Assembly (NCBI GenBank): GCA_018806915.1
Contig: JAGKQI010000079.1
Coordinates: 1,513,615-1,577,614, forward strand
From: Phytophthora colocasiae
Taxonomy: Eukaryota; Oomycota; Peronosporomycetes; Peronosporales; Peronosporaceae
Reading direction: 5' to 3'
DNA: 64,000 nucleotides
Positions within the stretch are counted from its first letter, which is position 1. Every line of letters begins with the position of its first letter. Shown here one piece after another: positions 1 through 11,341 of the stretch. A program made the position numbers and the translations under genes. The notes below the pieces were generated by a model. That model saw only the letters and a list, made by a program, of their open reading frames with translations. It had not been told where the DNA came from and ran no database searches.

Positions 1-284
1 GCTCGAGAACTCGCCTACGGCCGGGATCAAGTACCCCGAGGTGGAGTGAAGAACTTCCACGCTACCTCAACCCCTGCGTCACGCAAGACATTCTTCTCGT
101 CCCAAGACCTCTTCAGAAGTCACCTGGAAGAGCGTAACCCGCCTACCGACGGGTACACAAGGTGAACATTACACGCAGCAAGATCACGGATCATCGGGGG
201 ACCCCCTCCGTTAGTCGGTGTCTGGGCGCAAGTGGCGATCGCGATCGGCCTCAACCAGATTTTGGCCAGATCCGCTCCACCACA
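1..284 (+). repeat. Gypsy-1A 5' LTR, 3' portion only
   Basis: Aligns with 12431-12714 and 22752-23035, the ends of the two 3' LTR copies. It ends CACCACA at 278-284, directly before the primer binding site. Most mismatches against the 3' LTR cluster at about 80-120 and 165-180. The start of this LTR lies outside the window; full length by comparison is 1211 bp. Confidence 0.9.
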
Positions 285-2612
285 ATGGTGCGCGTGCCCG
301 GATCTTCTGGTGACTTCGGATATCACCGTGAGTCCCAAGAAGATGTCAAGATTAAAGAAGAACAAGGGGAAGAAGTGCCTACGAATGTTGGATCGACGGA
401 GGCACCGCTGAAAACAGAAAGATTCACAGATCAGCAGAGTTCTGGGAGGATCTCTACTGACAGGCACGAGGCAGACCTGGATCGCAATCCAGATCTAGAA
501 GAAAAACCTCGAATTCCTCCCAAGGCCCCTTCGAGGGCCATTGCGGATCTCGATGAGAATCGAGATCCGCACACGAGCGATAAGGAATCAGCGAAGCTGA
601 AACCTAATCTGCTCACCAAGTCCACTGTTGCCTCAAGATCGACCAAAAAAAAGAAGATCAAGAGCACCCGGACGAAATTGAAAGCTCCAGACTCAGAGCC
701 AGAAGATGTGATCAATCCAGGATCGACGATCACCAAGGACGCGATCGAGCAGGCCTACTACAGGAAGATGCTAAGCGAGACCTTGCTTAACGATCCTGTT
801 CTTACGATCATACAAGTCCGCCAGATCGGTAACCTCACCGGCCCGGTGTCGAAGCCCCGGACTAGCTCGGACCGCCTGAACGCGGTGAAGATTCTACTTG
901 ATCTGCTCCAAGAGGCTGGTTTAGTGGCTGGAGAGTTCAACCCAAACTATCTATTTGACCTGGAACTGGAAGCGATTCAATCTGCGACCCATGATCTATT
1001 CGACTCCCTCAAAATCTTGGTCGGCGAGCGCCCACTGACGCACGACCCAGGCTATCAGACTGGATCGTCATGCTACGCGTCAGCAACCTCGGAACCAGAT
1101 TCCGACAGCCCGAGAAGGCTGCAACGCATGTCGTTGGGCCCCTCCGGTGCCAAATTCCTGAAATCGCGTATGAAGAAACAAGATACACGATCGGTGGCTG
1201 CAAAACTGGAGGCGAAGACGCCTGAACAGCAAGAAAATCACCGGATCCGGACAGACCAGACCGCGCCGACGACTAATTCCACTGGATCGAGCAACAAGTT
1301 GGACGACTACTTCCAAATGGCGATGGATCGTTTCTTAAAAGAACGGAGCCTCGCGACACCCCGATCACCGATCAAAGGGGAGTTGGATGTTGATATGGAG
1401 TCCGTTACCGCCTCAGATCCTGATGCATAGGAATACGATCCGGACGATCTGGGCATACCGAGTTCCGGTGGACAGATGTCGAGCCGAGCAGCGATCGCAT
1501 CCGCGACGATCGGTCAAGGAGGGTCGTCGATGATCCAGCGGGTCCGGATCTCAGCGATCTCGGATCTGAAAGATTTTGCGGGTAAAGATCTGGACGAAGA
1601 TCGCGCTCGGGCCTGGATCGGTAAGGTCAAGTCAGCGTTCCAGCGCGATCAGGCTACGGAGGAAGAGAAATGCCTCACGTTTGCAGATCTGATGGTGGGA
1701 CCGGCAAAGAACTGGTACAGACAGCTCAGTCGAACGACGAAAACCAAGTGGGCGGATCTGTTGGATGGTTTCCAGACCCAATATTGTGGGTTGGGAATGT
1801 CGGTCGCGTGGCAATACTATCACGCTCGCAAGCGATCGGAAGAGACTCCTCTCGATTATCTCTACCGGCTCAACGTGGCGGCTTTACGTGCTAGACTGAA
1901 GATCAAGGACGGGAGCCCTAAGGCCCGCCGAGAACATGTGGACCACTACATAGAGACATTGGGAGATCCGGAGTTAGCTGATCGGCTGACCCTACTCCGA
2001 CTGAGTGACGTCGAGGAGCTGGAGGAGGTACTCCGTGCCCGGGAACGGGCGAAAAGCAGACAGCGTAAATCTGCGTTCGGATCGAAGTACAGACAAAAGG
2101 CACCGGCCAGTGCCCCGGCAACACCCACCCGAGCGGTGGTACGGGCGATCCAAACTCAAGATCCGAGCTCAGAATCAGAAGAAATATCCGGATCGGATGG
2201 ATCCGATTCTGAAGGCGATCTCCGGAGGATATATCTTGCCGCGTCAGAAGACAAGCCGATCGGTACTGGGGGCGCTCCCCACCAACAGGATTAGTCGCGG
2301 TCGCACACGAACGTGCAGGACCGAGGCCGGATCACGGATCGCAGACAATCAGATCACGATCGAGGTCGCTGTTCGCATTGTGGATCAAGGAAGCACACGG
2401 ATCTGGACTGCTGGAGACGTCTAACCTGTGACAAGTGCGGAAAGAGGGGCCACCCAACGGATCGCTGTCTATATACATGCCGTGGCTGTGGGGAGATCCA
2501 TGAAGCTGGAGAATGCCCCATGGAAGAATTCTACAACCAGATCCGCAAGTGGTACGATCCGACCCGACATGCCGGACTGTTTCCCGAGAAGGTGCAAAAG
2601 ATGTTAAACTAG
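285..2612 (+). pseudogene. gag: Gypsy-1A gag (capsid and nucleocapsid), interrupted by two stops
   Basis: One frame is open from the ATG at 285 to TAG at 2610-2612 apart from TAG at 1428-1430 and TAG at 2292-2294. Product: virus-like particle structural protein that binds element RNA. The first ~380 codons are charged and low-complexity and not recognised. The capsid-like retrotransposon gag region lies at about 1530-2060 (motif LMVGPAKNWYRQL). The C-terminus has three zinc knuckles: CSHCGSRKHTDLDC, CDKCGKRGHPTDRC (both CX2CX4HX4C) and CRGCGEIHEAGEC (CX2CX3HX4C). The start at 285 is chosen because it is the first ATG of this frame; the only earlier candidate in frame, at 162, is a GTG inside the LTR. 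The terminal stop is the normal gag stop, followed by a -1 frameshift into pol. Whether the two internal TAGs are decay or tolerated is unknown; decay is simpler. Confidence 0.85.
286..302 (+). other. Gypsy-1A primer binding site
   Basis: Begins TGG one base after the LTR end and continues TGCGCGTGCCCGGA. Its reverse complement reads as a tRNA 3' end: CCA tail, discriminator A, a 7-nt acceptor strand and a T-stem strand. The tRNA species is not identified. The A at 285 plus TG of the site form the likely gag start codon. Confidence 0.7.
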
Positions 2613-2651
2613 GACGCTCGCCGGTTTGGAAACCGGTACGAGCCGAGCGTT
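2603..2651 (+). promoter_or_regulatory. Gypsy-1A gag-pol -1 ribosomal frameshift signal
   Basis: The heptamer G TTA AAC (2603-2609) sits in the gag frame directly before the gag stop TAG (2610-2612), and pol is open in the -1 frame (GTT AAA CTA GGA). GUUAAAC is a known slippery heptamer of nidovirus type. Downstream, 2613-2620 pairs with 2644-2651 (8 bp, one G-U) and encloses a second hairpin 2621-2626/2631-2636 (CCGGTT/AACCGG, loop TGGA), leaving a 7-nt bulge. The spacer is 3 nt, or 4-5 if the outer pairs are open. Frame relation and heptamer are read directly; activity is inferred. Confidence 0.75.
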
Positions 2652-5142
2652 CTGAGTACTGCATCTATGCATATGTGAACAAGAAATCGAGAGATCAAGA
2701 TAGAGAGAATTCGGATCTGCGCGGTAATACATGTAAGTTGCATTCGTATACTGCTAAGATCGCGAGTCTTCCCCGGATCGATGAGTTCTCGCGATCTGGT
2801 GCGGAAGTGGCCTTGGATCTCAAGGAAGGGGAATCCAGGGGTTACTGGAAATACCACACACCAGGAAAATGGTTCCGCCAAGCCAAGATCTCAGGCAAGA
2901 TTAATCATGAAAGAGCGATCTTGCTCCTGGACACTGGCGCCGAGGTATCCATCTTGGATACCACCTTTGCTCGTAAGGTTGGGTGCCACTTTGACACTAG
3001 TCAGAGACAGGAGTGTGTTGGGATCGGGGATAAAGTGTACACCACCGAGGGAAGAACGAGGATCAAGATCACGCTTGCGGGATACTTGGTCTACTTTTTC
3101 GATATTTGGATCGGGGATCTATCCGGGCAAGATGCGATCCTGGGTATGGATTTCATGATCCCGGCTGGGGTCCGGATGGATCTAGCGAAGGGATCGATGT
3201 GCTTACCTAATGAAGTGGGGATCCCACTTAGTGGCCGCAAGAGATTATACGGGGAGAAGGTAAGATCGGTAAAATTGGAGGAAGATCTACATATCCCTGT
3301 TGGGGGATCTGAAGAGACCGCATCGAGAGTGAAATTATCGGCGACGGAGAAATTGTGGGTGACCAGAGGTGACCAATGGGTACCTACCGTGGTAAATGGA
3401 CCCGGCCGAACTCGGTACTTAATGATCACGAATTTGAGCGGGAAGATTTTACGATTGGATCACAGATTACATGTTGGAATGGTACTTGATCAAGAAAAAG
3501 TGCCTCGATTCCCCGGGTTTGTGTCGGTCGGGTCCCGGCGCTACATGGAGTGGCAGAACCTAGCTCTAGAAGCGACTGTGGACGCAAGACCAGAACCTCA
3601 GGAATCCGTAGAGATCCCCCTACCGTCGGTCGAACGGCCGACCTACGTTACGCCGCGATCCATACTCCGCCGAGGTGGGACAACCAAGACCGGTCCTGAT
3701 GCTGCGCCAATATCGACATTGGAACCTCGATCACCAACCGATACGGCCGAAGTCAAGGTCGCATTCATCGATTCCCAACCGGATCCAATAGATACCCTAT
3801 CGATTACGATCACTTCCGACAAGACCCCGAGTGGCGAAGCTGGGGGCGGTGAGACTGAGACGAATGAGAGCTTGCCAGATCAGGCCCCAGATCGGACAGA
3901 TCGGGCATGCGAAGAAGAAATCGAGGAAAAAACAGAAAAACCAGATTTTCAAATCGAGATCAAACATGAATCCGACGCTGACACCGGCCCCATGGTTGAG
4001 GACACCCCGATCCTGACGGCCAAGGACGATAGATTCACCGATCCATCAACGAACGAACCCGATCCGACATCTCCGGAAGGGATCGAGAACGCCGATCAGA
4101 CCCACTTACACGAAAGCGGCGATTTTTCGGCCGAAGATCTAGCCGATAATCTCGCAGTAGTACCAGAAATCCAGATCTCCACCACTGAAGAAGTCAGGAT
4201 TGAAGATCTACAAGTAGGAAATCCGGGATCGGCTACCCCGGAGGAGATCGGGAAACTTCGACATATTATCTGGAAGAAGCGACATCTCCTGATCGGAAAA
4301 GGAAACGCACTTCCTCCGGCGGCCAAGGGTGTTATATGCGATATCGACGTAGGTGATGCAAAGCCGATTGCACAACGAGTCCGAAAGGTGGCGCCACAGT
4401 TCCGCGAGAAAGTATCGGATCTTATCAAAGGACTCTTAGCTGCCAAGATCATTCGGCCATCGACATCGCCATGGGCATCTCCAATCGTGGTGATCATGAA
4501 GAAGAACGGTGTAGATATCCGACTATGTATCGATTATCGGCTGGTGAACGGTCTCACGAGGCTGATGATCTACCCGATGCACCTGCTAGAAGATCTTGAC
4601 AAGGTTCTGTGGTATTGTTCATTAGACATGGCGAGTGGATTCTGGGTCGTATCAATGACCGATCGAGCTCGCGCGATCTCAGCTTTCATCACCCCGTTCG
4701 GCCTCTTCGAGTGGAATCGCATGGCGTTCGGGCTGAAGAACGCCCCTCAGATCTATCAACGTCTTGTGGACAACGCCCTATATGGATTTTTGAAGATCTC
4801 CCAGTCAGGGAATACGGAAGACTCTACCGATGTGTTTGAATCAGGGATCCCGGAAGATCCTGGTCGCCCGTCGGTTCTAGGACGGAGATCATACATCGAC
4901 GATATCTTGATCACGGCTGGAACATGGGATCAAATGTGCGATCGGGTGGAAGACCTATTGGAGGCCTGTGATAAGTGGAATCTCTCGATCAGTGTGGCGA
5001 AGAGCTTCTGGGGCATGGATAAGGTGGAATATCTCGGACACAAAGTGTCAATCGACGGATTGGAGGCAAACCCGAAAGACCTGAAGTCTCTGACGGATCT
5101 ACCATTCCCTGGATCACTCCGATCCATGCAATCGTTCCTGGA
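2603..5142 (+). pseudogene. pol: Gypsy-1A pol, part 1: aspartic protease and reverse transcriptase
   Basis: Open in the -1 frame relative to gag (open from at least 2513). The retropepsin-type protease has LLLDTGAEVS with the catalytic Asp codon at 2930-2932 and the flap-side motif AILGMD near 3140. An acidic, poorly conserved linker runs about 3560-4200. The RT domain runs about 4240-5140, with LCIDYRLVN, the LDMASGFW region and the catalytic box YIDD at 4892-4903. RT copies element RNA into cDNA in the particle. The frame breaks at 5140-5141, where this copy has GG and the duplicate has GGG, so the RT is cut off in the connection region, and the apparent stop at 5147-5149 is a frameshift product. 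The missing base lies in a homopolymer and could be a consensus error. Confidence 0.88.
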
Positions 5143-5556
5143 AGTTTGAATTACTATAGTCGGTTCATCGAGGATTATGCGATCTATGCATCGGTCCTAT
5201 ATGAACTACGTGAGGTGGAGTTCGCAGAACTGAAGAAGCGACCAGATCTACGAAAGATCATGGATAGCACGGACCCGATCACTCGAGATCTCGTTGCGCT
5301 TAAGTCGAATCAGGATGGATCACCAGACACCTCGACCCAAAAGGGGGAGAGTACACCGGATCCCGACTTGGGGGCGATGCCTCCCCCCTGTTCAAGCGAG
5401 ATCGAAGCCAATCTGGCCCAAAAGACTAGCGACGAGAGGTGGGGTAGAGCATATAGAGCGTTTACAGCCTTGAAGGCCGAAATCGCGTCGACCCCGATCC
5501 TCCGTCACTTCGACATGGCGAAATTGCCCGTGGTGATTGTGTATGCTAGTGACTAA
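5143..5556 (+). pseudogene. pol: Gypsy-1A pol, part 2: RT thumb/connection up to an in-frame TAA
   Basis: Continues the RT in the next frame: LNYYSRFIEDYA follows the YIDD domain, as in Ty3/Gypsy RTs. It ends IVYASD then TAA at 5554-5556 and resumes in the same frame as AISAALMQ. Ty3/Gypsy relatives usually have an aromatic residue here (commonly Trp), so the TAA looks like a nonsense mutation rather than a natural end. The same TAA is present in the duplicate at 15878-15880, so it predates the duplication. Confidence 0.8.
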
Positions 5557-6129
5557 GCGATTTCCGCCGCACTGATGCAGGAACACGACCAGATCTACCA
5601 CCCGGTCGCGTTTGCCAGCCGAACCTTGAAGACTAACGAGCTGAATTATAATGTTGCCGAAAAGGAGGTATTGGCCCTACTTCGGATCTTGGATCTACAC
5701 TACACCTTGTTGGTGGGACGTCGGATCAAGGTCCTAACCCGACACTCAACGCTTGCCTGGCTGTTCAAGTCTCCCGGCCTCCAAGGACGTCTGGGACAAT
5801 GGTCTGCTCTTCTGTCCCCGTGGACACTTGAGATCACGAAGTGTACGAAGGGAGAGGATGAAATACTGGGGACGATCGCGGCTAATATAACGCCTAGATC
5901 GGAGATCGACGAAGCCCTGATCGCGATCGCGCCACGGAAGGAACCAAAACGTCGGATCCAGATGCCGATCCCCACCGTAGATCCTGATGAGGAGCTGTGG
6001 GTTATAAGTTTCGACGGATCGGCACGTGTGAAACGAGGAGGAGGCGCTTTCAGCGCGATCGTATGGAGTTTGCCAGAGTGGAAAGTGATCAAGGCTAGAT
6101 CAGACTATGGAGAGCCTTACCGTCAATGA
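5557..6129 (+). pseudogene. pol: Gypsy-1A pol, part 3: RNase H of RT and start of the second RNase H
   Basis: The first ~95 codons are the Ty3-type RNase H-like region (HPVAFASRTL, NYNVAEKEVLALL, then LTRHSTLAWLF), which degrades RNA in the RNA-DNA hybrid. From about 5990 a different fold starts (WVISFDGSARVKRGGGA), the first strand of an archaeal-type RNase H with catalytic Asp in SFDGSA. The frame then runs out at 6127-6129; the true continuation is in the frame that begins around 6107. The same frameshift is in the duplicate copy. Confidence 0.8.
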
Positions 6130-6895
6130 AGCGGAATACCGCGGACTCTTACTGGGTCTCAGTATGATCGCACAGTTGGAACGCCGCCGTCTGGTAGTTT
6201 GCGGCGATTCGAACCTAGTGATCCGACAAGTCCGGGGCGAGATCGACTGTAAGGCGCCAGGATTGACGTTACTGAAACAGAAGGTGCTAGATCACTTGCG
6301 GAATTGGGGAGATCATGAACTGGTCCATGTGAAGAGAGACTGGAACGGGAGTGCAGATAGCCTGGCGAGTGCCGCGCTGCAGCGAGGAAGCGGGATCGAG
6401 GTCCACGATGAGACAGATCGGCGTGATCTGATCACCCTAAATCGGCTTGACGAGGTGTTGATCCCTCGAGTTGAAGATCGAACTGTGCAAGTGTCAGCAG
6501 TAGCCACGCGTGCAGCCCGAGCCCGACCTGAGGCCGCCGTCCTGCGAGAGGAACTGATCCGGGAGATGCGGGTGGATCGGATCAGGCGAGCCCAGGACGA
6601 GGAGGTCTGGATCGCCGGGCTAAAGAAGTACCTGGCCGGACAGATCGCGGATCTTACTCGAGCCGAATCTGGATCCTACGCCAAGATCGCCTCCGAATAC
6701 GAGGTAGATGAACAGGATCTGCTGTTTTACTGCCCACTAGGGCCGAGATCAAGTGGTGATCGCGACCGCCTGATGAGACTCGTAGTTCCAGAAACGCTGC
6801 AGCAGGATGTCCTCCACCACTACCATACGACTCTGGAAGGAGGACATCAGGGGATCGGACGCACTTATCAGCGGATCCGAGATCATTTCCACTGA
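6107..6895 (+). pseudogene. pol: Gypsy-1A pol, part 4: archaeal-type RNase H, linker and N-terminal integrase
   Basis: Continues the second RNase H: NEAEYRGLLLGL carries the catalytic Glu, VCGDSNLVIRQV the next Asp and WNGSADSLAS the last Asp. This E-D-D layout is typical of an extra, active RNase H acquired beside the degenerate one, as known in plant Tat elements and, to my recollection, in an oomycete Ty3/Gypsy lineage. After a charged linker comes the His pair of the integrase HHCC zinc-binding domain (LHHYHTTLEGGHQG). The frame stops at TGA 6893-6895 (DHFH then stop then RGLHRSVQRYV); relatives generally have Trp at this place. Confidence 0.82.
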
Positions 6896-8188
6896 AGAGG
6901 GTTACATCGGAGCGTGCAGCGATACGTAGGCGAGTGTGTAGACTGTGAGACTGGAAAAGGGAGGCCCACGATCCGGGGCAAGTCGCCGGGGAATCTGCAA
7001 GCGACATACCCATTTCAGATCATAGCGATGGATCACATACCCTCCCTACCCAGATCTGCCAAAGGCAACACCGAACTACTGATCTGGGTAGATCTGTTCA
7101 CGGGATATGTGATCGCGAAGGCCAGTTCCTCCCGATCAGCCCAGACCGTCGCCGAATCCTATGAAGAATGCGTGTTCCGCAGATTTGGTGCTAGTGAGAT
7201 GATCAGGCACGATCGAGAACCGGGTTTCATGTCCGACTTCTTCAGATCGTTCAATAAGATCCTGGGGCAACGACAACGGGCGACGATGGCCTACCGGCCA
7301 CAAGCCAATGGGACTGCAGAACGGATGGTGCAAACGGCGACTAGGGCGATCAAGATGTACGTTCAAGATCTCGATCAGAAGGACTGGGATGAATATGCGG
7401 AGAGACTGACGTTCGCTATTAACACGGCTCACGATCGGGTTCGGGGAGATACCCCCCACTATTTGGTACACGGATGGGATCCGAGATCGACGTTGGAAGC
7501 AACGATCCCGATCGGATCGACCAGACGCCACGATCGCGATCCAAGACGGTGGAGATATCGGGTTCAGAGATACTACCAGCAGTCGCGAGAACAGGTCAAC
7601 GCTAGGCTACGAGACGCGATTGCAGACCGGGCCGATCGGCACAATGAGGATGTTGATCCGCATCAGATCGAAGCTGGATCACGAGTTTGGCTGTATCTAG
7701 ATCGTGTGAAGGAGGGATATGCGCGCAAACTCGCTCACCTTTGGCACGGTCCGTTTCGTGTTGCGGAGAAGCTCAACGAATTCACGATCAAGCTGGAGAT
7801 CGCGGGATCTGATTACCACATCTTCCCAGTGGTCCATGTTTCTAAGCTAAAGCTGGTACGGAATTTTCCAGATCGACCGCGGGTCGAGTTGACGGTGGAT
7901 GAAGCAGATCGGCTCGATTTCGATGAGATCCTCCTTCCGGAGGATAGTTGGGTCCCAGATCTAGATGCCGATGAGTATGAGGTCGAACGGATCTCGGACA
8001 TGCGAAGTGGGAAACGAACTCGCTACGGCAGGATCTATCGTGAATTCCTGGTGCACTGGGTTGGTTACGATGAGCCGACTTGGGTCGACGAAGCTGATCT
8101 TAACTGTGGAGCCATATTGAGCGCGTTCCTACGTGATCATGCTAACCGGAATCGGTTTGGCGTGATGCAGTCACATGAAGAAGTGTAG
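6896..8188 (+). pseudogene. pol: Gypsy-1A pol, part 5: integrase core and chromodomain
   Basis: Same frame as the previous segment after its TGA. The Cys pair of the HHCC finger is CVDCETGKGRP. The catalytic D-D-35-E triad is: Asp in MDHIP, Asp in IRHDREP, Glu in NGTAERM, with 35 residues between the last two. The C-terminal domain has the GSRVWLYLDRVKEG and LAHLWHGPFRV motifs. A chromodomain closes the protein (YEVERISDMRSGK through FLVHWVGYDEPTWVDEADL), a module that directs integration to marked chromatin. It ends at TAG 8186-8188. The duplicate has an extra Ala codon after HYL in the core (17784-17794). Confidence 0.88.
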
Positions 8189-8521
8189 GAGGGGTCGGGC
8201 GAAGGTAACAGGGTTGCCTCGCCATGATCGAGGGAGCTGATGTGGAGGAGGAGCCAGATCAGAGCGAGAGTTTATATTTGTGTATGTGCATGTGAACAGG
8301 AAAATTTTGACGTTGGAAAATGGTGATCCGGAATGTCGAGATGGAGATGAAGGGGGATCACGTTCCAAAATGATGGAGTACGATGGGAACGACGGTACGA
8401 ATGGGATTACAAGAGTTACGAATGGAGATGAAAGAATGCAGGACGACCCTAGGGGGGGTTCCAAGTCCGAGCTCGGGGAGAAGCCCCGAGCCTTGCTGCA
8501 GGTGATCGAAGTTAGCACGAC
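8189..8521. other. Gap between pol and the antisense ORF of Gypsy-1A
   Basis: About 330 bp without a convincing frame on either strand. The sense and antisense genes converge here, so it must hold both 3' ends. TTATATTTGTGTATGTG at about 8271-8288 is an AT-rich candidate for end formation, but no definite signal is visible. Confidence 0.5.
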
Positions 8522-11314
8522 TCACGGAGAAGCAGCCCCAGCGGGGGGAGTATCGAACTTGCCGATAAGGCGGGGGATCCGGGTAGCAGGGTGGTTGACC
8601 GGGTCTTGCCGGTACTGGTTACGCCACGGATCCGCCTCGTCACACTCCTCCAGAGCCTCGATCAGGTTCGCCGGCTCCGGGACGTTCGCGTTGGGATCCG
8701 CCCGGTTAGCACGACGAGAGACCACACCGGGATACCAACGAACCACATCCACGTTCGGAATGGGGAAGTGAAGGAAGAACGGATCCAATAGGATGTCGAG
8801 ATCGAACCACTGGTTGCGCATCATAGCGGGGAAGGAGGCAAGGAATTGGCGCCAAGCAGACCCAGCCCGACTCCGCCTGGCCTTGCGAGCGACGTAATAC
8901 CGCTGCAGTTCGAGATCCGCATCTTGCATGGCAGCGGTGATCTCGAGGTTATGGGTGGACTCCCAAAACGCCTGACGGTGCCGTTCCTCCAGAACGCGGT
9001 AGGTGGCAGCCACGGCCGCGAGGGGCGTTCCCTCCCTCTCATGCAGATCAAGGTCGAACGTGAGGGGACCCGGGTTCGCGAAGTCGTTCCATGGCTCCCG
9101 AGCCAGCAGATCGAGTACGTTCACGCCCGTGATCAACTCGTTGAGGTAGCCGGTGCCGGGGGTCGGCGCGAGTCCAGCCTGCACCCGAGAAGGGAACAGC
9201 CAACCCGAAGGGATCAATAACCGTTTGCCCAAGGAGCTGGCAATCAGGCCCACGATCGAGTACTGCCTGATCACCTGCGGATCCCATGGCTCGATGTCTG
9301 CAGCCGCAAAGGTACGCTGTCGATCGTACCCGGGGATGAAAGAGACGACGGGGAACAGAGGTGGTCGGAGCCCAAGAGGCGGAGAACCGCCGAGGGGAGG
9401 CGACGGCGGTGGCGGGGAACCCGGAGGCGATCCGGGAGACGGTGGGCCTGATCCATCCGGAGATGAGCCTGAGCCGTCCGGAGACCCCGATCCATGATCG
9501 CCAGGAGATCCACCTCTCGGAACCTGACCGGACTCGCGTCGGTGCGTCGAGATAGATCGTTGGCGACTCATGCGCAGAACCTCGTCCTCCTCGGAGTCTT
9601 CCGCCTCGTTGGAATGTTCCGATTCAACCTCAGGACTAGTCCCGTTGCTGGGTTCTGGGCTCTCGTCCTCTTCGGACGGCGATGAGAACGGGTGCTGGGG
9701 ATCGTAGTCGGAGTCGTCCTCTTCCTCGTCCTGCGGATCACCACCGACGGGGAGCGATCCAGGCTGATCCGTCGGTGCCGGGGTCGGATCAGGGGCTGGA
9801 GTGTCGGTTTCCTCCCTCCAGCCTGCCCAGAAGCTTGATCCGCCAACGGGCTCGCCGTTGATCCTGCTGAGGTCGGGACCGCCGTTGGTGGGACGGGAAG
9901 GGTTGACCCGAGGGCTTCGGTAGCAGCAGTTCCGAGATCACGGGGGCTGAGGAGCTCTGAGCTGGACGCTTGCGCGAGGAAGGAGGAACGGCGGGGAAGC
10001 GGAGGCGCTTCGAGATCTTTTGGTAGCGCGAGCCGCCCGTCGGTCCGCGATCCACGAGGACAACCGAGCAGAGGAATCCTCGGCGTGATGCAGCTGTTGC
10101 TCAGCTTCAGCATAATCAGCGTCCAGTTCCTGGTGGGCCTGCCGGAGCTCTGTGTTCTGCTGTTGGAGTTGGTTGAGTTCCTGTGTCGCCGCATCCCGGG
10201 CGGAACGGGCCACGTCAAGGTCCGCGAGGGCCGATAAACGGTCTTGGGTGGCGTCGTCCAGGTCGACCTGGATCCGATCTCGATCCGTCGTGACTCGATC
10301 GAAGTCCTGCACCGCTCGATCCCGGTCGAGGCGGGCCTGATCCAGGTCTGCGACGGCCTGATCTCGCTCGGCAATGGCAGCACGATGCTGGACGGAGAGC
10401 TGGTCCCGGTCGTGTTGAACTATTTCCAGATTTCCCAAGGCGTCTGCCAGATCTTGCTCCAGACTGGAGATAGCGGCGGCGTCTGTAGCCGTGTCCGCAG
10501 GAGGAACGCATGGATCTGATGCAGGAACATCCTCCAGGGCGAGACGTGCCTGGGCCAGCTCAGCCTTACGGTCCTCCGCTTCACGTTCCAGATACGCGAT
10601 CTCGGCTCGAGCGGTGAGCAACTCATTTTGGGCCCTGGTCCGCTCCAACCTCAAGTGAGCTTCTCCAGTGGAGACGTGATCCTGGTTGCCAGGCGCGGCC
10701 GTAACGACCTGCTGACCTGGGCGTGAATCATCCCTCTGGCGGCGATCGAGGCTATGCTGAGCGAGGGTGAGGTCGTAGCGCACGGCGGCGAGTTCTCGGT
10801 CACGATCTCGGAGCCTGTCCCGAAGTTCGATCTCGGCTTCTCCGGCCTCGCGGAGTTCCGCTAGTCGGGAGTCGAGTTCCTCGAGCGCGGAATCTAGCTG
10901 CGCCTGGATCCGGGCCATTCGTTGATCGGAATCCCGTCGCTCGGCGTCATGCTGGGTTCGCTGGGCTTGCAAAGCGACGATCGCGTCCCCACTGACGGTA
11001 TCTCCGGTCCCCGACCGCAGACGGGCGATTTCGGCGTTCAGACGCAGAATCTCCTCTGCCTGATCGTCCCGAAAGCGCTCCATATCCTCCATGTCGGACC
11101 GCAACCGGCGTACGGTTTCATCCAGGTGGTCCCGATCACGACCCAGGGTCTCACACATCCGTTGGCTGTGGGCCAGCCTCGCTCGCAGGGAGACCAGTTC
11201 AGGGTTCGCACCGGGGGTGGAGAAACGCGAGGTGGTGGATTGAGCGGATTGAATCGACCGCTCACTCGAGGGGGTTCTTGGAGTCGAAGGGGGCGAAGAA
11301 GGCAGATCGGACAT
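8522..11314 (-). pseudogene. Gypsy-1A antisense ORF: long coiled-coil protein of unknown function (lightly frameshifted)
   Basis: Runs opposite to gag-pol in the position of env. Start ATG at 11314-11312 (MSDLPSSPPSTPR), stop TGA at 8524-8522, about 931 codons when compared with the duplicate. The N-terminal ~430 residues are an almost continuous coiled coil (repeats such as RDRDHLDETVRRLRSDMEDM). An acidic and proline-rich low-complexity middle follows, including SPPLGGSPPLGLRPPL, and then a globular C-terminus (VVSFIPGYDRQRTFAAADIE, RRANRADPNANVPEPANL). The sense strand of the same stretch has no long frame. Three single-base losses relative to the duplicate, all in homopolymers (near 9991, 9945 and 9818), put the middle out of frame and then restore it; the C-terminal 349 codons are open (9571-8522). 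I do not recognise a function. Antisense ORFs between pol and the 3' LTR are known in some plant Ty3/Gypsy lineages. Confidence 0.75.
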
Positions 11315-11341
11315 CGTAGAGGGTCGATGGTGCTTGAACGA

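Noticed and set aside
162..284. gag starting at 162
   Set aside because: The codon at 162 is GTG inside the LTR; the first ATG of the frame is at 285.
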